From positions 64,338,892 through 64,402,891 of the forward strand of contig JAVMKO010000001.1 of assembly GCA_032164245.1 (NCBI GenBank): 64,000 nt of DNA. The letters are read 5' to 3'. The notes under the pieces were generated by a model. It did not search any database and had not been told where the DNA came from. It saw only the letters and a program-made list of their open reading frames with translations. This DNA comes from Sternotherus odoratus (taxonomy: Eukaryota > Chordata > Testudines > Kinosternidae). The position numbers and the translations under genes were made by a program. Shown here one piece after another: positions 22,233 through 33,734 of this stretch (positions are counted from its first letter, which is position 1; the number at the start of each line of letters is the position of its first letter).

Positions 22233-23514
22233 GGGTATTCCTGAGCTATAAACATAGGAAGAAAGAGATGAAATGGCTTGGACATTGCCCAGGTAGTCCA
22301 TGTTAGAGCCATTTTATAAGCCATGTCTTCAAACTCCTTGATCCATTCCTAATCAACTAGAAGACAATATCTTGTCTGTTTTGTGGTTTTCTCATCACGC
22401 TTACACTGCATGCATCACAGATGGGCCTTTGTCTGGGCCTAGGAACTAAGGTTCAGTGTAATGAGAGACAACCTGTCCTGCAATTTCTGTCCTCTTCCAT
22501 AAGTGTGATTTTGGAAATTGGACATACACAATGTGGCATCTTACTTCATGTTTGTGCTGTAGTTGACAATTTCTTCCTCTTTTCCTCATCTAGTTTCATC
22601 CGGTAAAGTTGTCATAATGTGTGTGCTCACATGGTCTTTGTGCTCTGAAAATTGGTCCCCATATTTATTGGAGGGGAAAGGTCAGTTATCTGACCCACAC
22701 ATGTTTCAAAGTGAACAAATGAGAATGCTACTATATCAAGTGTCAGCTACACATTAAGTAAGGACATAATAGCATATGTTTCCCTGTGAGGTATTGTAGA
22801 TAGGTGAGTACTATTCCCATCTGGTGGGCAGGGGTACTGATAGGATGCTTCCAGGGGCAGTCTTCAGGTCTCTGGAATGACCACACTTCAGCAATTCTAG
22901 TAAGCATAAGGAGAGAGAACATCAGTCCAGTTCCCACCAGACATATTCAGACCCTGGTTCCTGTGATATCATTAGGACTCTGTCTCAGTAATACAGTACC
23001 ATTTATCACTGCAGAGGGCCGTTAAGTAACTTGTGTGAAAGGCAATGTGATCTAGGGGTTTAGGGATGGGGCTGGCTAGAAGTCAACTTTACAATCCTGG
23101 TTCTGTTAAGATATTTTTGCTGAAATTATTCAAAAAAGTTGTCTCTGGGTATGGAACAACCATGAAAAAATTATGTATTTGATACAGTTTTATAAACAAT
23201 TGAATGGGGATGGAAATAATGCAAGTTGTGTTAAACTATGGTGGATTCTATCACTCACCCTATCATACATTTATTCTACCTCTGTTTAGTTCTTCCCTAA
23301 CTAGATCTGATTGTATGGAAACCATTACAGCTCCCCTAGTTCTAACTATTGGCAATCTTGCTTCTTCTATTGGCAACATTATTAAAATAATTGATTTTCT
23401 TTAGACAAAGTCCTTTTAATCTTCCCAAAATGAAGGTCTACTTTTCTTAAGATAATTTAAAAGCAGATGCAGTATTTTACAGTGTGTGGTATGCTTTTCT
23501 AAGATAAATGTCCT
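22233..23514. other. Non-coding stretch
   Basis: No gene recognised. 23036-23110 ('ggcaatgtgatctaggggtt', 'aagtcaactttacaatcctg') is possibly the head of a decayed sense MIR. Confidence 0.45.
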
Positions 23515-23700
23515 AGTTCAAATAGGAATCAATTCCAGGATGTCCCTTGTCCTGCGTTATACTGGAGGTCAGACTAGATGATCATAGGTAACAAAGACTC
23601 TTTGTTACCTCTGCTATTCCAGACTAACGCAGCTACCTCTCTGATTCTAGATGATCATAGTGGTCCCTTCTGGTTTTATAATCCTATGAATTGTTTATTG
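23515..23700 (+). mobile_element. CR1 3' end, interrupted by a 59-bp PLE
   Basis: 'ctggaggtcagactagatg' followed, after the insertion, by 'atgatcatagtggtcccttc' and 'tataatcctatgaat' is the CR1 3' end with its tail. The insertion at 23588-23646 splits it and duplicates 14 bp of CR1. Confidence 0.85.
23588..23646 (+). mobile_element. Very short Penelope-like insertion with 14-bp target duplication
   Basis: 59 bp comprising a small palindrome (gtaacaaag ... ctttgttac) and the PLE tail 'ccagactaacgcagctacc' plus 'tctctgatt'. 'ctagatgatcatag' flanks it exactly on both sides (23574-23587 and 23647-23660). It is the shortest intact PLE insertion event in the window. Confidence 0.9.
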
Positions 23701-24039
23701 GTAGTCCTGGAGGGATTTGACTTTTATTGGTAAATATAGGTAAAAAAGGCTGCTTGAGAACTTATTATAGTTTTATTTAAGAATATTTTGTATGTATTCT
23801 TAATTTGTGTATCAATGGTTATGAAACTTTAACTTTTTGAATCTCAATGTCTTCTACTGTCATTCAATAATTAATGTCTGCCTCCTCCTTATTTCCCAGC
23901 CCCCCCATCATTTCCCACAACTATGAAAATGAAAATCAATTCAAAAAGAAAAAATATTTAAAACCTGTAATTTCACAGAATTGTGAAAGTTTGAACTGAT
24001 AAATTCTAAATTCCATAATAGCAAAGATTGCTGTTTTCC
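23701..24039. other. Non-coding spacer
   Basis: AT-rich; nothing recognised. Confidence 0.5.
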
Positions 24040-25004
24040 AGGCTGTCCAGTGATTAAAAAATAATCATGATTAGTTGTGTGTTTAATTGAACTGTTAAGC
24101 AACAATAGAATACCATTCGTTTAAATATGTTTTGATATTTTCAACATTTTCAAATCTATTGGTTTCAGTTACAACACAGAATAAAAAGTGTACGGTGCTC
24201 ACTTTATATTTATTTTTGTTACAAATGTTTACACTGTAAACCACAAAAGAAATAGGTTTTTTTTTCCAATTCACCTAATACAAGTACTGTAGGACAATCA
24301 TTTTATCATGAAAGTTGAACTTACAAATTTAGAATTATGTACAAAAAATAACCTCAAAGAGTTCAGTCACAAATTTAATTAGCAAATTCTTTTTTAATGA
24401 GCATCATCAGCAAGGAAGCAGTATGTCCTTTAGAATGGTGGCTGAAACATGAAGGGACATATGAATCTTTAGCACATCTGGCATGTAAATTCTTTGAAAT
24501 GCTGGCTATAAAATTGCCATGTGAACACCTGCTCTCACTTTCAGGTGACATTGTAAACAAGAAGCGGGCAGCTCCATACAGATAAACAAGCTTGTATGTT
24601 TTAGAGATTGGCTGAACAATACGTAGGTCTGAGTGGACATGTAGACTCTAAAGTTTTACATTGATTTGTTTTTGAGTGCAGTTATATAATCGACATTTGT
24701 AAATAGCATTTACACAATAAAGAGATTGCACTACAGTACTTCTATGAGGCGAATTGAAAAATACTATTACTTTTGCTATTTTACAGTGCAAATATTTGTA
24801 ATTAAAAAAATATAAAGTGAGCACTGACAACTTTGTATACTGTGTTGTAATTGAAATCAATATATTTGAAAATGTAGAAAAACATCAAAAAATATGGATT
24901 TCAGTTGGTATTTTATTGTTTGTTTATGCAATTAAACTGTGATCAGGAATGATTGATATTTTTGAGTTAATCATACGAGTTAACTGAAATTAATCAACAG
25001 CCCT
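24040..25004 (-). mobile_element. Palindromic element X, copy A (about 965 bp)
   Basis: The ends are inverted: 'aggctgtccagtgattaa' on the left and the complement 'ttaatcaacagccct' on the right. Long arms face each other, for example 'cacagaataaaaagtgtacgg..gctcactttatat' (24174-24213) against 'atataaagtgagcactgac..tatactgtgttgt' (24810-24846). The central part carries a minus-strand reading frame (24375-24560) that recurs in copy B at 35881-36071. Superfamily not identified; AT-rich flanks prevent a firm target-duplication call. Confidence 0.65.
24375..24560 (-). pseudogene. Short conserved reading frame in element X, copy A
   Basis: The predicted 61-residue product begins MFTMSPESESRCSH and continues with LHARCAKDSYVPSCFSHHS. 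The same frame in copy B shares about half of its residues over 46 positions, including FTMSPES, LHARC, SYV.SCF and GH. I do not recognise the family; the conserved Cys and His residues might be remnants of a zinc-binding region. It could be a relic of the protein of an autonomous parent. It ends without matching any longer frame. Confidence 0.4.
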
Positions 25005-27114
25005 ATTATTATCTCTTGAAATTCTAAAATGAATAAATAAAAAATAAAAAAAATAATTTTGCCAAGGCTACTTAACAGCCTAATTTCAATTCGCTCACTG
25101 TGCGCTCTCAAGAATTGTGAAATACTAAGCATAAAATGCCTCAAAAATGAAATCATTGCCTCTATAAAAACAAAATATTCTGAATAAACATACAGCATCT
25201 AAGGAATTATTACAAGTTTACACAATTGCGTAAAAGGAAAATATAAAGTATTGATTCATCAAATAAACTTTAGCAGCACTTTATATGCCTTGAGTGGGCT
25301 TTTGGCTACTTACAAATTATGAGAGTACTGGGAAGTGCTGGATATATACCAATGCATTAATAAAATTACTTGTTTAGCTTTATTACTAAATAACTGACTG
25401 TAGCAGTATTATAGTAGAAAGATAATTTCTAGTAGAAGTAATCTGAAGGTGCTGCTTGGGTAATCAGTCTCTATAACTAAGTTATCTCAATTTTTAGTGA
25501 AAGAACACAATCCAAAGCCATTAATCTTTTAAGAATATGTGGGAAGGTGGTGGAGGATGCGGTGGTTAGTACTGAGAAGCAGGTGTTGAATTATTCACAG
25601 ATTTGAACTGACTCTGAATAATTTAAAATACTTTCTTTTGGCGGATGCTCAAATCACAAACATTTGCTCTTTTTGGACTGTATATTCTCTTATGAAAAAT
25701 TTATAGAAACCAGCAGACTAGAGAACCGTGTTTTGATATTTATGATGTGTTGCTTTGTGTTCTTGTTCTCTACTTCAAAACAGATTATTTTGGGTCACAC
25801 GATGCACAGCCTCACAGTTCACTACAAATAGATGCCATAGATGGAGCAGATAATCTATAGTAGTGGTATTTGGTAAACAGTGGATACCAGGAACATAATT
25901 TATGTTAGACCAGTATATTATGCTGTGATTCAAGATTGCCTGTCCTTTCACTTTTGTGACTATAAATACTTGCAAGGGGAGGAAAATATTCATTGTGATG
26001 TGAAACAGCAGCTGTAGCCATTAGCAGAATATTTATGAACAATGTTGTTGCTCACTAATATAACTTCCCCTTTTTTATGAGATTTTTACTTTAGTTGAGC
26101 TAATTGTGTAACAACAAAGTTTCAGTTAGATACTTAATAATTTGCTTTATTGCTCCATGTTGGAATTACTAAGTATATGATGTCAAACTCAGAGAGCAAA
26201 TATATCCTGTATCAGATCTAGCAAACAGTCATTGAAATTCACAAATGAATTTGACCCACAACACATGAGAGATAATCAAATTAAATTTGTTGGTCAAAGT
26301 GCAAGCTTGGTTTTACTCCCATTCAATTCCCATTGAGGATTTGGCTTCACTAAACTCAGTAAGGATTATGTCATTGCCTAAAACCACGATTATGGGCCAA
26401 ATCTTCAGATGATACAAAAACTACCGTAATTTAAGTGAAATGGGTGCAACGTTCTTGTGTATATGAGCTCATAGCCTAAGGGCTTGCAAGAACTGCAATT
26501 AGTCCTTCATCTGAGCCTATTGAAACTAGGGTGATTTGGGGGAACCCATAGAAATCAGTGTAAACAAGTTTAAAGATTCTGGGCCTGATTCGTCACAGCT
26601 TTGCTCCAACCTCAACATGCAGTAACACCTGAGGAATCACTCCCTCTAACAGAAGTGTAGAGTTTTTACTGTAGCTGAAAAAATGTGTTTCAAATGCTTT
26701 GTAAAGCCATTCCACATATTAAAAACTAGACACTTACCCCACTAGCTATAAGTAAGTTCTATAGGCCAATGAACAACTGTGATTTAAGTGATATCATCAC
26801 CTGCTCAGTGTGTGCTGGTGCACTACATCAGAGCTGCAGCTGGTGATCTGAGAAGGGATGGATGTTGTGGGTCCTAAGTTCTGTAACTACCATGAGCTAT
26901 TTTGAACTGAAAAGTGGACTTCATTTAGTTATCTATAGAGATGCTGGTGGACCTAGTTTTTTCCTCTCAGTTACTCACATTTCCATAACAAGATTATCAA
27001 AGGGTAGAGATGAGGAAGGCATGCACACCTTTTCATGCCTGATGAGCTCATTGATTAGGTCACCACAAGGTTGGTAGTGAGGTCATGGCCAACCTCACCC
27101 AAATCCTTCTTGTC
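25005..27114. other. Non-coding AT-rich stretch
   Basis: About 2.1 kb with no recognised gene or transposon end. Frames at 24980-25198 and 25775-25993 minus have no family signature. Confidence 0.5.
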
Positions 27115-27550
27115 AGAGCTAAGCACACCTTTTGGGGAAAAAACTTTCTTTGGTGAAAAATGCAGACCTGGTGACATCAAAAAAAGTTTTGTTTATTTAT
27201 GTCAATTTTTGACAAATTGTTTATTTCAGGAAAGGACAGAATTTCCAAAAAAATGAAAGCAATTTGTTTTGATGTGGTTTTTAAAGGGAACATTCCTATT
27301 TTTTAGGCTTGGAGTGACTTTCAAAATTTCCTTTAAATAATATTTTTACACATTAAAAAAGTTTATAAATGGTTGGAATTGCAACAAAATGGGCTTAGCT
27401 GTGGCAAAATGAAAAGTTTCATTCACTTTGAAATTATTATTATTATTTTATTTTATTAATAATTATTATTATTTATTTTAAAGTTGAAAATTTCACGAAT
27501 TTTCATTTTCAGTTCCACCTGAAACAGCTTTTTGAAATTGACAGGGAAAC
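27115..27550. mobile_element. AT-rich palindromic MITE remnant
   Basis: Starts 'cagagctaagcacacctttt', related in inverse orientation to the end of the block at 21880-22232. It contains inverted 'gaaaaatgc' / 'tttcattttc' type text and a (TTA)n/(TTTTA)n run at about 27436-27480. No coding capacity; boundaries approximate. Confidence 0.35.
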
Positions 27551-28379
27551 AAAAATCCATTGTTCTCCCAGAGATGTTGCTCACCCCCTTTCAGATACCT
27601 AGCAGTAGCGTGGCATAGTCACTCCATGCCCCAGTGGGACTGTTCCCTGTCTTGCAAAGCAGAACAAGGTGGGATGGACTATTGTGCCCTCCACTCTCTC
27701 CTCGGTAAACAAATGCAGGGCCAGGCATAATTGAGCCCTTTGTATGGGGTATTTCCCCCCCCCATCCGTTTTGGTAATTAAACGCTGTATATTGTTATTG
27801 TCTTGTTTCTGTTACATTGCTATGCCATTTTTGACATAGTGCACTGATTTTTAGTACTTTCCCTGTTAGACACTAAGTCAGTGTCAAGTACACCAACCAG
27901 CTGGTCCTGCTGTGGGTCCTGAAGCTTTGTTGCATGCTGCCAAGAACAGCTTAACTTTTCCTCCTGTCTTCTTTCCATTCTCCTTTGGTGTCTTGTTCTC
28001 TCTTTCTCTCCAGAAAATGAAATTGATTAGTATAAAAATTCCATTTATGGTTTTGTTCATCATCCGTTTGAATCACATTTAATTATTATTTTAAATTAAA
28101 TCTTGTTAACATGCATCTTCACTGCCTTTCTTCTCTTATTGCTGATCCTGATTTTCTTGCTGCTCCTCTGTCTTATTGGTTTCCAGTGAGACAGGCTGTT
28201 CTTCTGTAATTAACCCTGATTAGTTTAAGAATTCAAATCCCTTTGATTGGTTAAATAATTGCAGAAGCTGACAATTACTGAAAATAAAAATAGGTAAGTC
28301 TATAATTAAAGGCTTGAGTCATATTTCTCCCTATATTCTTTATAAAAAATATGCTTAATGATATGGATATGGCATATCT
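27551..28379. other. Non-coding stretch
   Basis: No gene or repeat recognised. Confidence 0.5.
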
Positions 28380-29200
28380 GAGATACCTTACAAGACCCAT
28401 CTTGCATAAAATATATCACTGGAAAGGTTTTAATTTACTGAATGTGATTATTCAATTTGTATGCATCTATCATTTCTGTTTCTGGAGTTAGGAATATTAA
28501 CTATGTAACAATTACAAGTGTGAGTATACTTGGAAAATGTCCACCGGAGAGTAAGGAATCAGCCTTGATGGGTTGTTAGGAAAAGACAATGAGTCTTTAA
28601 AGATGTGGGTCTCTCATTTTCATGGGATTCCTTCCTGTGGACATTGCAAATAAACCTGGTTTCTTCAACACTTCAAGGTCAGATGATAATATCACCTCAT
28701 GCAAAATTCCACCTTGGACACTGCTGGTACTTTTTCCACTGGAAATAAAGACTTCTCACCTTATGTAAATTCTATTTAAGGACGAGGGGGGCAAGGCCCT
28801 CAGCACTCTCCCTTCACTGTCTTCCTGCCCAAGAAGAAAGGCTGCTGAAAGTACCCGAAGAGACAAAAGAACTAAGCTGTGGGAAAGGCAAAGTCTGAGT
28901 CCAGCCTGGGACAGAGTAGTCTAGTTTGTAACTAAGCTACAGAAATTTTTCAACTTGCCTAAAATAACATGTAGGGTCAGAAATTATTTTTTGAAACCTG
29001 TCTCTTTAAGATCTTAAGCTTAGTATGCATGTTTTATTTTTTTTAGTAATCTGCTTTATTCTGTTTGCTATCCCCTTATAATCACTTAAAATCTGTCTTT
29101 TATAGTTAATAAACTTGTTTTTGTTTATTATTAAACTCAGTTTATACAATTTCTAAGGGGGAGAAGGAAGAAGTATCTATATTTTTTCACACTGAGGGAG
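28380..29200 (+). repeat. Long interspersed repeat, family R copy 3 (sense)
   Basis: Related in inverse orientation to 41930-43065 and 3180-4125. The early part ('atatatcactggaaagg', 'gaatgtgattattcaatt') corresponds to the complement of the distal end of copy 2. Near the end lie 'atagttaataaacttg' and T-rich text, a plausible polyadenylation region (AATAAA at about 29108). No protein-coding frame is visible. Class not established; LTR-like is a guess. Confidence 0.45.
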
Positions 29201-29385
29201 GGGACGAATTTATGAATGTGTATTGTATTGGTTTCTCTATAGTGCAAGACAATATTATTTTGGGTGTACATTCTAGAGGGGAGCTTCACTTCTGTGCTGG
29301 CCGATTTCCTAGCTGAGTTGCCTCATATAGAGCTGTTTATATACTGTGATTCTAGAGCTGGTTCATCCCTACCTCACTCTGTGTT

Positions 29386-29387
<2 letters not shown>

Positions 29388-29452
<65 letters not shown>

Positions 29453-29472
29453 CTGTGTGTGTGTGTGCGTGT
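29388..29472. repeat. (TG)n microsatellite
   Basis: About 30 TG units followed by interrupted units. The Cys/Val-rich frame 29264-29584 is produced by reading through it. Confidence 0.95.
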
Positions 29473-29483
29473 GGCAGGAGAGA

Positions 29484-29613
29484 GATCACTTGATCATTCC
29501 CTGTTAGGTTCACTCACTCTGAGGCACCCGGCATTGGCCACTGTCGGTAGACAGGATGCTGGGCTAGATGGACCTTTGGTCTGACCCAGTACGGCCTTTC
29601 TTATGTTCTTATG
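29484..29613 (+). mobile_element. CR1 3' end, well preserved
   Basis: 'ggcattggccactgtcggta', 'gctgggctagatggaccttt', 'ggtctgacccagtacggcc' and the tail 'ttcttatgttcttatg' form the standard CR1 3' terminus. Only the last about 130 bp were inserted. It abuts the (TG)n tract. Confidence 0.9.
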
Positions 29614-30814
29614 TGTGTGTGCACTGCCAGAGGCTGGAGATCCTATTTCAGCAAAACAGCGGGAGGGAACCCAGGCTAGTGGAACAGTGAGGCTTAGTGA
29701 AATACAAGTACATCAGGTAGTATCCTAGAAGGGGAGTCCAACCCATCACAGCTTGTACATTTTACGGCAGGATATCTCTAAAACAGAAGTGAAGAAATCA
29801 GTCCCTGAAACAAAAACCATCAAAATAATCTAAAGAGTTTTAATTCTAAGATTAATTACATTCTCACATGTTCTAAATGTAGGAATGTAAATTTGTTAAT
29901 CCCCCGATGAGATTCCCACACTTTGAATATCAAACACGTTTAGCAGTGATTATTACAGTTGCCACATGTAAAGATTCATAATCTTGGTGACAGGCCAGTT
30001 TCTCTTTTCTGCTGTTTCATGAGATGCTCCAGGGGATATTTTAGATATTTTTCATGATTTGCTTTATTCTTTAATAACTGAGCTGTCAACTACACAGCCT
30101 GTAGGCTACATACAGACTGTGGAATACCTTAATGTTAGCTGCCAAGCAATTAGAGATCTGGCTTTCCTTATAACATGCTGAATCTTTATCTAGGAGGTGG
30201 TACATCCTGTCAATGACAAAGGGAAAATGTTTCAGGTACTACTGCCTAATGGTAATAGAGGACCACCATAGGAGAATACCCTCCACAGTCCCATCCAGTA
30301 ATTCTTACTCCAGATGTATTTGACATCTTAGTTTAATTATCTTGTAACACCAGCCAAAACTCAAAATACTTCATACTCTGCCCTTGTTGGTAACATCACA
30401 ATCTGATATCTGGCAGTTTAGTGTGAATGTACAGAAGACTATTGGGGGATCCCTTTATTCTGAGAGATGTTTCTACTATATTTTGGGCATTTTAATTTGA
30501 TACACATAGACGCTGAACATGTACTTTATGCACTGTGCACTTCAAGTGCCCTCTGTTTTTGCAAAGGTATGTACCTTGAGCACTCTGTCAACAATGTGCA
30601 TAAACCAAAGTGGGCCTTATTCTCACTTATACTAAGATCTCTTTATACGGCTCTGGCCATGTACGTGTGCAATGCAAAGGAGAATAAAGTCCATTAACTT
30701 GTTAACTGAGTGACAGTCTAAGCTGTGGTAGAAGGGGAAAGGAGTTTCTTCCTCCCAGTTTCACATCCTGGCACTCCTGCCACATCATAGCCTCCTGTTC
30801 CTCCCCTGTCCTTC
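29614..30814. other. Non-coding stretch
   Basis: No gene recognised; the 76-codon frame at 30467-30697 lacks a domain. Confidence 0.5.
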
Positions 30815-31250
30815 AGGCCTTAGGAAGTCAGGTGGTTAAGGTACCTAAGCTGTTCTTGCAAGATGCACAGGAGGAAGTGGTGCTGCCGCCTTATAACTTC
30901 AAGCCCATTGATTACAGCACTTACCCAGAGAGGGGAAACCTTGGTTCAGTTCCCCTCTCTGCCGAAAAGGGTCTTCAACCTCTAAAGAGAGTGTCCTATC
31001 TCTATGATGTGGATCTCTATTAATTTCTCCTGTTGAGCTGTTACTATTTAAGTATTTATACAAAGAGGAAAGAGAGAGGGGGCAAGAAGTGCTCTATTGC
31101 TTAGTGATTAGAGCATCCACTTGGGAGGTAGGAGACCCAGCTCCAGTCCTTGCTCCATGTGACTATTTAATTATTTATCCAAAATGGAACAGTTTTGAGA
31201 AGAGAGGTTGAGGGAGTCCCACATAAGAATAGCATTCAGAAGTTGTTTCC
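30815..31250 (+). repeat. Interspersed repeat with a tRNA-like segment
   Basis: 31090-31160 reads 'ttgcttagtgattagagca', then 'cttgggaggtaggagacc' and 'cagctccagtccttgctcc'. This resembles an A box and a weak B box of a tRNA-derived SINE ('agtggttagagcac' ... 'gggttcaagtcc'). The upstream part repeats similar 'ccttggttcagttcccctc' text. It is decayed and not a functional tRNA: no cloverleaf can be folded from it. Confidence 0.4.
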
Positions 31251-33734
31251 TTCAGAAATGGAACAATCATTTCTGAAACTACTTAGACACATATTAAACT
31301 GCACCTATATTTATTCTGTTATGGGATAAGATTCCTGCTTTATTTGCTTGCATCTTTGAAGGTAATGAGATTTTTGTGTATATTGTTCACCATAACAAAA
31401 GCCAGATAAATAAATATAATGCAATAGGAAGTAATAAATCTACTGGAGTTTACATCTTGCACCTATTAAAGTAGCAAAATTAATACAGTAGACTTCTTCA
31501 AGCATTAAAAAAAAAAACATCAAATGAGATAAAACTAAAATAGCTGTGTGAACCTGGAGGAAAAATGTATCACTGCCTGTTAGTTTTAAACAACATTTTT
31601 TCCATAAAATATCCTCACACGGGAATGAACCGTATTGTTCTTTAGAAAGCAATTACTCTACTGTGCAGTAAATTATGCTGCAAAAATCACACACCAATAA
31701 ACAGCAATAATAATGATCCTTTAAAATGTCCCTTGTGTGCTGTGATGTATCTAATGCTAACTTGCATGGTAAATCTAAACTGTTTAGTAAATAATATATA
31801 ATGTATGCGTGGGTCTTAATCCTGATTGTTTCAGTTAGTATGCTTAAAAGTGCAAAAGTTGCTATGACAATAAAGAAAGTTCTCAAGACAACACTCCCAA
31901 GGGCTTATTTAAAATTGCACTAAATGGTTACAGAAAATAAACCACTGCTGAATTTTAAGCAACTACATAATGAATATAAAACGTTTAGGTCCTGATACTG
32001 TAAACTTCTCTGTATTGATGCAGCAGTAGTCTACTCTATGGTGAAGCATTTGCAGGATCAAAACTTTAGATTTTGTATCATAAATATATTTTTAGTCTTA
32101 ACATTATAATTTATATTTACATTTTAAAACAATGTATGTGGGAGTTATTGTCTTCCCTATTTATCTTGGAGATCCTCAGATTATGAGCCTTTCTTTCCAC
32201 CTGCAACAGGTGGTGGTATCATATGGCATCAGTAATGCCTCAAACCGTTCAGTAAGTGCATTCTCTGCCACACATCAGCAATTTATTTGATGTCACTGGC
32301 TGATGAACCCTGAACTCTGGCTTTGGCAAGTATGAAATGGGGTTCTGAGTGATCTTTATTAACTTTGATTCAGTCCCAACAGGCATGAATATGGCTCGCT
32401 CACCATTAGTACCTTATGTAATATTGGCACCCAGTACACAGAACAATCTATTAGTGTAGTGATAGAATAATATAGGGGAAAAAAAACATCTAGGATAACA
32501 AATCTGGATATGTATATGATGCACATGCAAATTCAGTTTCAGTAAGACTGAGAATGCCTCTCTGTATCCATTGACCAATCGTGTGGAAATGTTGAGTACA
32601 TTTAAGTTTTATTATATGACTTATGCTAATACATGAAGTGATGTGAGTATGAAAATATTTTTTCCTTACTCCTCCCATGCTGGTTTGTCCTTGGAGGAGG
32701 TACCTATGGAAACTGCTTTCAGTGAAAGCTGTCCTTGGAGATAGCACATATGGAATTAGCTTTCAGTGAAAATTGTGATTATTGAATAGAAATGTGTCCA
32801 AAGGGTTTGACTTTAAGAAATAGTGCCTGACATGGCAAAATATTGCCACCCAAAAGATAACACAAGTCATGAACCAGGCAGATGTACATCCATGTTAATG
32901 ATGGTATGATATGTTCCCACTAAGTTGAGGGGTGCTTGTTTTGTATTATACACATAATAAGGCATTCACAGTTGGGGTGTGCAATGTATCATGGAATTTG
33001 CATGTGCCCACCACTTCATTTGCTTTTTAAAAGTTGAGGGTGCTCTGGAATTCCCATATATTTGGAATATAAGGATTTCCCATATATTCGAATGTTAATA
33101 CAGTTTGAGTCCAACAGCTATACTACAAGAAAGGGAAATACAAAGAGGGAGTACTGTAGTGACACGTAATATTAGGTAGAGCAAGAGCTACAGAGTGCAT
33201 ACATAATCCTTTTCAACAATTGCTTTCCCATAAGTATGAAGTTGCAGGGATTCACTGCATGGCTATTCAAGGTATTAGAAAAAAGAGACAGCAGGTGCTG
33301 TTATATTTCTTAGTCATATTGTTCAGGCAATTTAAGATGAATTTAATTAGCCTGTTTCTGATCTATTTTTACAGAACATGATAATTCCTAAGTGATCCCA
33401 TTAATGGCTATCTGGTTTGAAGCCACTTACAAAGTAAAAATAGAAAAGAACATGTCCATTGTAGGGATACAGAAATTTCAGTAGTTTGTGCAAAAAGGGG
33501 ATTTTGTATAAAATCAAGATGGATTTTATTGCAACTTTAAAATTATAAATACAGAAGGAATAAAAACCAAATCCAGTAGACATCATTCATAACCTTCAAT
33601 AATTCTGACTCAGTCTAGGCCTACTGTTTTATGTGTCACTGTGTTAATATGCTACAGCAATAATACTTTACAGGCATCTTTGAAAGAAAAAAGTGGTCTT
33701 GTGTGTTCAAACTGGCAAGGGTATTGCCTGTCCT
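31251..33734. other. Non-coding AT-rich stretch
   Basis: About 2.5 kb. No gene or clear transposon; 31985-32063 has 'aggtcctgatactgtaaac' and 'tttgcaggatca' words of an old palindromic repeat. Short minus-strand frames (31440-31652, 31653-31886, 32490-32747) have no family features. Confidence 0.5.

Noticed and set aside
29264..29584. 106-codon frame with Cys/Val repeats
   Set aside because: Reads through a (TG)n tract and a CR1 tail.
31088..31160. Possible tRNA gene
   Set aside because: A-box-like and weak B-box-like words only; no cloverleaf or acceptor stem, so at most a tRNA-derived repeat.
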